DNA of 20,820 nucleotides. Source: JAIOQA01 sp035493675 (lineage in GTDB: Bacteria > Myxococcota_A > Polyangia > Haliangiales > Haliangiaceae). The number at the start of each line of letters is the position of its first letter. Positions within the stretch are counted from its first letter, which is position 1. Position numbers and translations under genes: made by a program. The stretch spans positions 1 through 20,820 of the forward strand of contig DATJIA010000078.1 in the NCBI GenBank assembly GCA_035493675.1, given 5' to 3'. Below the pieces are notes generated by a model. It searched no databases. It worked only from the letters and a program-made list of their open reading frames with translations, and had not been told where the DNA came from. Below are positions 14,483-20,820 of this stretch, in pieces.

Positions 14483-14588
14483 GTAACTGACTCGGCTCGC
14501 CAGTGTCCGCCCGAAAACGCATGCGCGGCGCCGAAGCGCCGCGCACACCGTACATTCGATCGTCTAACGCCCGCGCCGAGTCAGTTAC
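14483..14588. repeat. 106-bp segment bounded by a perfect 14-bp inverted repeat
   Basis: GTAACTGACTCGGC (14483-14496) and GCCGAGTCAGTTAC (14575-14588) are exact reverse complements, 78 bp apart. The right copy includes the last codons and TGA of the lipoprotein gene. A terminator-like hairpin sits between them. It resembles a tiny MITE-like element or an inverted duplication of the gene end; no target-site duplication is obvious. Confidence 0.7.
14514..14545 (-). terminator. Probable intrinsic terminator of the lipoprotein gene
   Basis: Read on the - strand, a perfect 10-bp stem TGCGCGGCGC / GCGCCGCGCA (14522-14545) closes on a TTCG tetraloop with a C-G closing pair, the extra-stable UUCG form. 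Four bases later comes TTTT (14514-14517). It lies about 36 bp past the lipoprotein stop. The T-run is short, so it is a moderate terminator at best. Confidence 0.65.
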
Positions 14589-16158
14589 ACGTGCCGCCGG
14601 GCAGCGCGCCGCCGGTGAGCGGCAGGATCATCGGCACCGACGGGTTCGGCGACGTATCGAGCGTCGCGATGCCGGTCAGCGTCTTGTAGCAGGTCGTGCC
14701 GACCACCGGCTTCGGGTCGTTGATCTGCACGCCCATCTCCATCGTCTTGGTGCCGTCGGAGATCGTGTAGATCGTCTTGGTGCCGGTGCCGCTGGTCGCG
14801 GTGACCTTCACGTTCGACAGCGTGACGAGCGAGCCCGCGTAGTGCGCGATCATCGTCGTGTCGGCGAGGGTCGCGAGCGTGGTCGAGAGCGCGGTCGGCT
14901 GGCCGGCCGGCGCCGCCACCACCGAGATCGCCGGCGACGCGCTCTGCGCGCCCGGGATCTTCGCGAGCTCCATCAAGCCGTGGAACGGCGAGACCGCCGC
15001 GAGGTCGACGTTCACCTTCGCGCCCGGCAGCACGCCGGCGTCGAGCGTCGTCGTGCTCGTGCCGGTGCCGCGGAAGACGTACACGCCGTGATCGGTCGCC
15101 GCGGCGAGCGCGTCCGCGACCCACAGGTTCTTGTTCGCGGAGTCGACCGCGACGACGAACACGCCGTCGACGTTGACCGCGCCACCGACCGGCGCGTTCG
15201 CGGCGCTGGTGTCGACGTCGTTGACCGTCGCGCCCTTCACGCACGACGCGACCGACAGGTCGCACGAGTAGTCGCCGCAGTCGGCGTGGCCGTTGCCGTC
15301 GTTGTCCTTGCCGTCGCCGCAGGCCGCATCGCCGGTCTCCGAGACGGGGCAGCCGCTGCCGCCCGTCGAGATCTCGGCGGTCGCGCGCGGCAGCAGGTTC
15401 CACTGGAAGAAGTAGTCGCCGATGCCGGTGATGCTCATCTCGCAATCACCGAACTGCGGGCCGACCGCGGGGCTGCCGGTGGTCGGGAACGCCGCGAAGC
15501 TCGACTCGACGGTGAGCGGACCGGTGACGACGAACGACTGGAAGGTCGGATCGGGGTTCGCGCCGGCGATCTGCTTCGTGCTCGAGATGACGCCGACCGC
15601 GTTGACCTTGATCAAGACGCCCTCGGTCTTCTCCCACTCGGCGTCCTGCGCGTTCGCGTCCAGCTGCGCGATCGCGAGCGGATCGACCGTGACCGGATCG
15701 GGGACCGTGCCGGTGCCGACCTTGGTCACCGTCATCATGCCGCCGTTCGGCGGCTCGAGCTCGGTCGTCGTGCGGCCCGACGTGTCCGTCGAGAGCGCGA
15801 ACTCCGCCTTCTCGGCGCCGGTGATGTCGACGAGATCGCCGACGGCGAGCGCCGCGACCTGCGTCGCGCCCGCGTTGAAGACCTCGACGCCCGAGTACGC
15901 ACCGCCGCCCGGCTCCTCGACCCAGATGTTGCCGGTCTTGTCGCCGAAGTTGTCGATCGCGGTCACGACGACGCCACGCACGGTGACAGTCGCGCCGACC
16001 TGGACCTTGTTGCTCGGATCCTGGATGTCGTAGATGGTCACGTCATCCGGGTTCACGACCCCGTCCGGGTTGTTGTTGTTGCCGTCGGGATTGTTCGACG
16101 AGCTGCCGCGGCAGGCGGCGGCGGCGAGGAGCGCGATGGCGAGCGTGCGGAGCTTCAT
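14581..16158 (-). CDS. Large surface lipoprotein with two OB-fold-like repeats
   Basis: The 525-aa product begins MKLRTLAIALLAAAACRGSS, a signal peptide with probable lipobox Cys16. An Asn/Pro/Gly-rich spacer (17-40) follows. Two similar beta-rich modules are seen: residues about 41-265 (VQVGATVTVRGVVVTAIDN, GNIWVEEPGG, LAVGDLVDITG) and about 311-522 (VGGAVNVDGVFVVAVDS, KNLWVADA, PGAKVNVDL). Each has the strand-plus-GD pattern of secreted OB-fold domains. They are separated by a Cys-framed CGDGKDNDGNGHADCGDYSC segment (280-299) with a calcium-loop-like DNDGNG, common in myxobacterial surface proteins. There is no catalytic motif. It should be exported and lipid-anchored, likely at the outer membrane. 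Binding target unknown. It stands alone, with terminator-like hairpins on both sides; a purine-rich GGGGGA precedes the ATG. Confidence 0.85.
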   Translation of the reverse strand: MKLRTLAIALLAAAACRGSSSNNPDGNNNNPDGVVNPDDVTIYDIQDPSNKVQVGATVTVRGVVVTAIDNFGDKTGNIWVEEPGGGAYSGVEVFNAGATQVAALAVGDLVDITGAEKAEFALSTDTSGRTTTELEPPNGGMMTVTKVGTGTVPDPVTVDPLAIAQLDANAQDAEWEKTEGVLIKVNAVGVISSTKQIAGANPDPTFQSFVVTGPLTVESSFAAFPTTGSPAVGPQFGDCEMSITGIGDYFFQWNLLPRATAEISTGGSGCPVSETGDAACGDGKDNDGNGHADCGDYSCDLSVASCVKGATVNDVDTSAANAPVGGAVNVDGVFVVAVDSANKNLWVADALAAATDHGVYVFRGTGTSTTTLDAGVLPGAKVNVDLAAVSPFHGLMELAKIPGAQSASPAISVVAAPAGQPTALSTTLATLADTTMIAHYAGSLVTLSNVKVTATSGTGTKTIYTISDGTKTMEMGVQINDPKPVVGTTCYKTLTGIATLDTSPNPSVPMILPLTGGALPGGTCN

Positions 16159-16190
16159 GGTGTGGGTCCCCCGAGAGAGTCGGCGCTACA

Positions 16191-16225
16191 TACAACGAAA
16201 ACGCCCGCCACAATGGGGCGGGCGT
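16191..16225 (-). terminator. Intrinsic terminator closing the ribosomal protein operon
   Basis: On the - strand a perfect 9-bp GC-rich stem, ACGCCCGCC / GGCGGGCGT (16201-16225, 7-nt loop), is followed at once by TTTTCGTTGT. It lies 70 bp beyond the rplQ stop and 33 bp before the lipoprotein start, so it separates the two transcription units. Confidence 0.85.
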
Positions 16226-16294
16226 CACAACTGTGGTCGCTTCTGCTAGCAGGCGATCACCTGCCGGCCGAAAGCGAAATAGACCGGGGCATTC

Positions 16295-16732
16295 TTACTC
16301 GGGCTTCGCAGCCACGGGCTCGGGCGCGAGGCCGACGAGCTCGACGAGCGCCATCGGCGCCGCGTCGCCGCGACGGATCCGCGACTTGAGCACGCGCGTG
16401 TAGCCGCCCGGGCGCTTCGCGAAGTGCGGTCCGACTTCGTCGAACAGCCGGGCGAGCGCCTCACGGGTCTTGATCACCTTGCGGGCCTGACGCTTGGCGT
16501 GCAGGACCTTCACGCGATCCGCCGCCGACATCTTCTCGCCCTTGGCGACGAGCGGCGCGACGTCGATGCCCCACTTGATCGTGGCGTCGGCGAAGAGCCG
16601 GAGCTCCTTCGCCTTCGCCTGAGTGGTCTCGATGCGGCCGTGCGTCACGAGCGCGGTGACGAGGTTCGAGAACAGCGCGCCGCGATGAGCCGACGTGCGC
16701 GAGAGCTTTCTTCCTGAGTTGCGGTGACGCAT
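16295..16732 (-). CDS. rplQ: 50S ribosomal protein L17
   Basis: The 145-aa product starts MRHRNSGRKLSRTSAHRGAL, the diagnostic L17 N-terminus, and has THGRIETTQAKAKELRLFAD and RLFDEVGPHFAKRPGGYTRV (105-124). L17 binds 23S rRNA near the exit tunnel. The C-terminus has an Ala/Pro/Glu-rich tail of about 15 residues beyond the core VELVG. It lies 14 bp after rpoA, the standard last gene of the alpha operon, and is followed by a strong intrinsic terminator. Confidence 0.98.
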   Translation of the reverse strand: MRHRNSGRKLSRTSAHRGALFSNLVTALVTHGRIETTQAKAKELRLFADATIKWGIDVAPLVAKGEKMSAADRVKVLHAKRQARKVIKTREALARLFDEVGPHFAKRPGGYTRVLKSRIRRGDAAPMALVELVGLAPEPVAAKPE

Positions 16733-16746
16733 GGCGAGTTACGCTT

Positions 16747-17760
<1,014 letters not shown>

Positions 17761-17847
17761 GTCGTCCTCGTTTTGTTCGGCGTGGCTCGCAGACGCGTTA
17801 TTAGATGACGCGTCGCGAGCGCGTTCCTTCGCTCGGTCGGTGGGTGG

Positions 17848-18477
<630 letters not shown>

Positions 18478-18515
18478 CTTCGTCGATTCCTTCTCGAGGT
18501 GGTCTCTGAGCTGCG

Positions 18516-18901
<386 letters not shown>

Positions 18902-18918
18902 GGCTCTTTAGCTCCGCT

Positions 18919-19299
18919 TCACTTCTTGACCGCGCCGAGCTTCTTGATCGCCATGCGACGCGGACCCTTGCGCGTACGCGCGTTGGTGTGCGTGCGCTGG
19001 CCGCGGGCCGGCAGGTTGCGACGGTGACGCGAGCCGCGGTACGAGCCGAGGTCGATCAGTCGCTTGATGTTCATCTGGATGTCGCGGCGAAGATCGCCTT
19101 CGACGCGATAGTTCGCTTCGATCGCGTCGCGGATCTTGCGGACGTCGTTCTCGTCGAGGTCGTCCGACTTCTTGTCCGGCGAGACGCCCGCCTGCTTGAG
19201 CACGAGGTTCGAAGCGTGGCGGCCGAGGCCGTAGATGTACGTGAGGGCGATCTCGATCCGCTTGTTGCGCGGGAGGTCGACGCCGGCGATGCGAGCCAT
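18919..19299 (-). CDS. rpsM: 30S ribosomal protein S13
   Basis: The 126-aa product starts MARIAGVDLPRNKRIEIALT with the usual YIYGLGRHASNLVLKQAGVS and ends with the basic GSRHRRNLPARGQRTHTNAR and the KGPRR tail that reaches the P-site tRNA. S13 contacts tRNA and bridges to the 50S subunit. It lies 23 bp after rpmJ and 17 bp before rpsK, the canonical order. Confidence 0.99.
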   Translation of the reverse strand: MARIAGVDLPRNKRIEIALTYIYGLGRHASNLVLKQAGVSPDKKSDDLDENDVRKIRDAIEANYRVEGDLRRDIQMNIKRLIDLGSYRGSRHRRNLPARGQRTHTNARTRKGPRRMAIKKLGAVKK

Positions 19300-19322
19300 T
19301 TCCGTTGCTCCTTAAGAGGTGA

Positions 19323-19436
19323 TCAACCCTGGCGCTGCTTGTGGCGCGGGTTCGAACAGATGACGCGGACGACGCCCTTGCGCTTGATGACCTTGCACTT
19401 CGGGCAGATGGGTTTGACGGAAGCTCTGACCTTCAT
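19323..19436 (-). CDS. rpmJ: 50S ribosomal protein L36, zinc form
   Basis: A 37-aa gene reading MKVRASVKPICPKCKVIKRK and then GVVRVICSNPRHKQRQG. Cys11, Cys14, Cys27 and His32 make the L36 zinc site, so this is the zinc-bearing (C+) paralogue. Length is exactly typical. It lies 9 bp after map and 23 bp before rpsM. The infA gene, often found just before rpmJ, is not present here. Confidence 0.98.
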   Translation of the reverse strand: MKVRASVKPICPKCKVIKRKGVVRVICSNPRHKQRQG

Positions 19437-19445
19437 TGTCGTTTC

Positions 19446-20219
19446 CTACGGACGTCCTGGTTCTGACGATGGACGCGAGAGCACCCAAGGCCCCTCGTCC
19501 AGGATCGCGATCGTGTGTTCGAAGTGCGCGGACATGCTGCGGTCCTTGGTCACCGCAGTCCACTGATCTTCCAGTATCTCCACGTCAGGAGCCCCGGCGT
19601 TTACCATGGGTTCCACTGCAATGACAAGACCTCGTTTGAGGCGTTTACCCTTGCCGGGACTACCGTAATTGGGGACCGCGGGGTCCTCGTGCATGCGGGT
19701 CCCGATGCCGTGCCCGACGAACTGTCGGACCACCGAATATCCGCGGTTTTCGCAGTACTCCTGGACCGCGGCCCCGATGTCCTCGATGCGGTTGCCGACG
19801 GTGCAGACCTCGATGGCCTTGTCCAAGGACTGCTGGGCGGTCTCGACCAGCTTCCGCTTCTCGGCCGAGACCTTCCCGACCATGACGGTCCGGGCCGAGT
19901 CGGCGCAGAAGCCGTGCTTGAAGATCCCGAAGTCGATCCCGATGATGTCGCCGTCCTGGAGGACGTGCTCCTTGCGCGGGATGCCGTGGACGACGGTCTC
20001 GTTGATCGACGTGCACAGGACGGCCGGGTAGCCGTGATAGCCGAGGAACGCCGACGTCACCTTGTGCTTGTCGATGCCCTTGGCGGCGATCTTGTCGAGC
20101 TCCCACGTCGACACGCCCGGCTTCGCCGCCGCGCAGACGTCGTCGAGGATCGACGAGACGACCAGCCCTGCTTCACGCATGAGCTTGATCTCGTCGAGCG
20201 ACTTGAGCTGGATCCGCAC
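19446..20219 (-). CDS. map: Methionine aminopeptidase, type I
   Basis: This 257-aa metalloenzyme removes the N-terminal Met from new proteins. All five metal ligands are visible: Asp96 (GIDFG), Asp107 (ADSAR), His170 (GHGIG), Glu203 (AVEPM) and Glu234 (FEHT), each within one residue of the E. coli numbers. KPGVSTWELD, GYHGYPAVLCTSINETVVHG and RSMSAHFEHTI are family signatures. The start GTG 20219 gives the normal N-terminus VRIQLKSLDEIKLMREAGLV and falls 11 bp after the secY stop; longer open frames run back into secY. The gene directly follows secY, so adk, often between them, is absent. Confidence 0.97.
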   Translation of the reverse strand: MRIQLKSLDEIKLMREAGLVVSSILDDVCAAAKPGVSTWELDKIAAKGIDKHKVTSAFLGYHGYPAVLCTSINETVVHGIPRKEHVLQDGDIIGIDFGIFKHGFCADSARTVMVGKVSAEKRKLVETAQQSLDKAIEVCTVGNRIEDIGAAVQEYCENRGYSVVRQFVGHGIGTRMHEDPAVPNYGSPGKGKRLKRGLVIAVEPMVNAGAPDVEILEDQWTAVTKDRSMSAHFEHTIAILDEGPWVLSRPSSEPGRP

Positions 20220-20230
20220 CGCGCTCTCGC

Positions 20231-20820
20231 TCAGCGGGCGCGAGCGGCGGTCGCGCGACCGCGGATGCGCGGTCCCTTGGGGCCGGTGAAGCCCTCGTAG
20301 TTGCGCGTGATCAAGAACGACTCGATCTGCTGCACGGTATCGAGCGCGACGCCGACGACGATCAGCAGGCCGGTGCCGCCGAAGCTGAACGGCACCTGCA
20401 TGTACTTGCGGAGGAGCGCCGGGATCATGCACACGACCGAGAGGTAGAGCGCGCCGGCGAAGGTGATCCGGTTCAAGACCTTCTCGATGTACTGCGCGGT
20501 GTTCTTGCCCGGACGGATGCCGGGGATGAAGCCGCCGCCCTTCTTCAAGTTGTCTGCGACGTCGATCGGGTTGAACACGACCGACGTGTAGAAGAACGCG
20601 AAGAAGATGTTCAGGATCGTGAAGATCGTGTTGTAGCGCCAGTCCGCCGGGTGGAGGATCGACGAGAACTCCTGCATCCACCGGTTGCCGGACATGTTCG
20701 CGATCTGCGCCGGGAACATGAGGATCGAGGAGGCGAAGATCGGCGGGATGACGCCGGAGACGTTGATCTTGAGCGGCAGATAGCTCTGCGCGCCCTGGTA
20801 CATCTTCCGACCGACCTGCC
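20231..20820 (-). CDS. secY: Preprotein translocase subunit SecY, C-terminal part (5' end outside window)
   Basis: The frame is open to the right edge; the first codons in view give QVGRK just before MYQGAQSYLPLKINVSGVIP, the well-known SecY segment VGRKMYGGQSTHLPLKVN. About 196 residues are visible, covering roughly transmembrane helices 7 to 10: VIPPIFASSILMFPAQI, IFTILNIFFAFFYTSVVFNP, KKGGGFIPGIRPGKNTAQYI and GGTGLLIVVGVALDTVQQIE. The C-terminal cytosolic tail, which binds SecA and ribosomes, ends in RGRATAARAR. SecY forms the Sec channel. It belongs to the end of the spc operon and is followed by map. Confidence 0.98.
   Translation of the reverse strand, partial: QVGRKMYQGAQSYLPLKINVSGVIPPIFASSILMFPAQIANMSGNRWMQEFSSILHPADWRYNTIFTILNIFFAFFYTSVVFNPIDVADNLKKGGGFIPGIRPGKNTAQYIEKVLNRITFAGALYLSVVCMIPALLRKYMQVPFSFGGTGLLIVVGVALDTVQQIESFLITRNYEGFTGPKGPRIRGRATAARAR

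Noticed and set aside
17761..17847. Regulatory RNA or leader in the rpsD-rpoA gap
   Set aside because: 87 bp with no clear hairpin or promoter. Only a ribosome binding site for rpoA is visible.

Overview
This is a very GC-rich window with a strong C- or G-ending codon bias. It looks like a myxobacterium (Myxococcota; family uncertain). Evidence for this: a eukaryote-like Ser/Thr kinase with one C-terminal membrane anchor, a pseudo-receiver/DUF4388/J-like protein, a lipoprotein with a Cys-framed DNDGNG segment typical of myxobacterial surface proteins, and a small type III-like export gate. No tRNA, rRNA, CRISPR array, integrase or transposase is visible.

Layout. (1) Positions 2-787, + strand: the 3' part of a predicted beta-barrel outer membrane protein, convergent with (2) a membrane-anchored Ser/Thr kinase (801-2276, -). 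(3) Positions 2460-10997, -: a compact housekeeping operon read galU > priA > pseudo-receiver/DUF4388/J-like gene > fmt > rsmB, with gaps of 24 bp or less or 4-bp ATGA/GTGA overlaps. (4) Positions 10998-11239: a divergent intergenic region full of short direct and inverted repeats. (5) Positions 11240-14310: export-gate genes. A flhB/sctU-like gene on + runs tail to tail into fliO-fliP-fliQ-fliR on -, and the latter are all joined by GTGA overlaps. (6) Positions 14311-14580: an intergenic region rich in palindromes. (7) Positions 14581-16158, -: a large OB-fold-like lipoprotein. (8) Positions 16191-20820, -: the end of the spc operon plus the alpha operon (secY, map, rpmJ, rpsM, rpsK, rpsD, rpoA, rplQ), closed by a clear intrinsic terminator.

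How the genes work together. The right part is translation, transcription and Sec secretion. The middle-left operon combines UDP-glucose synthesis, replication restart, initiator-tRNA formylation and 16S rRNA methylation with one signalling or scaffold protein. The export-gate locus is the most unusual part. It encodes homologues of the five inner-membrane export-gate proteins FliO, FliP, FliQ, FliR and FlhB, with no other flagellar or injectisome gene in view. Two functional hallmarks are missing: the FlhB/SctU NPTH autocleavage motif is replaced by VGDR, and the FliP/SctR Met-Met-Met gasket by Leu-Thr-Asn. This fits a diverged, possibly non-flagellar export system and is the best candidate here for something undescribed. 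Second-best candidates are the pseudo-receiver/J-like protein with its repeat linker, and the repeat-rich intergenic regions next to the export genes.
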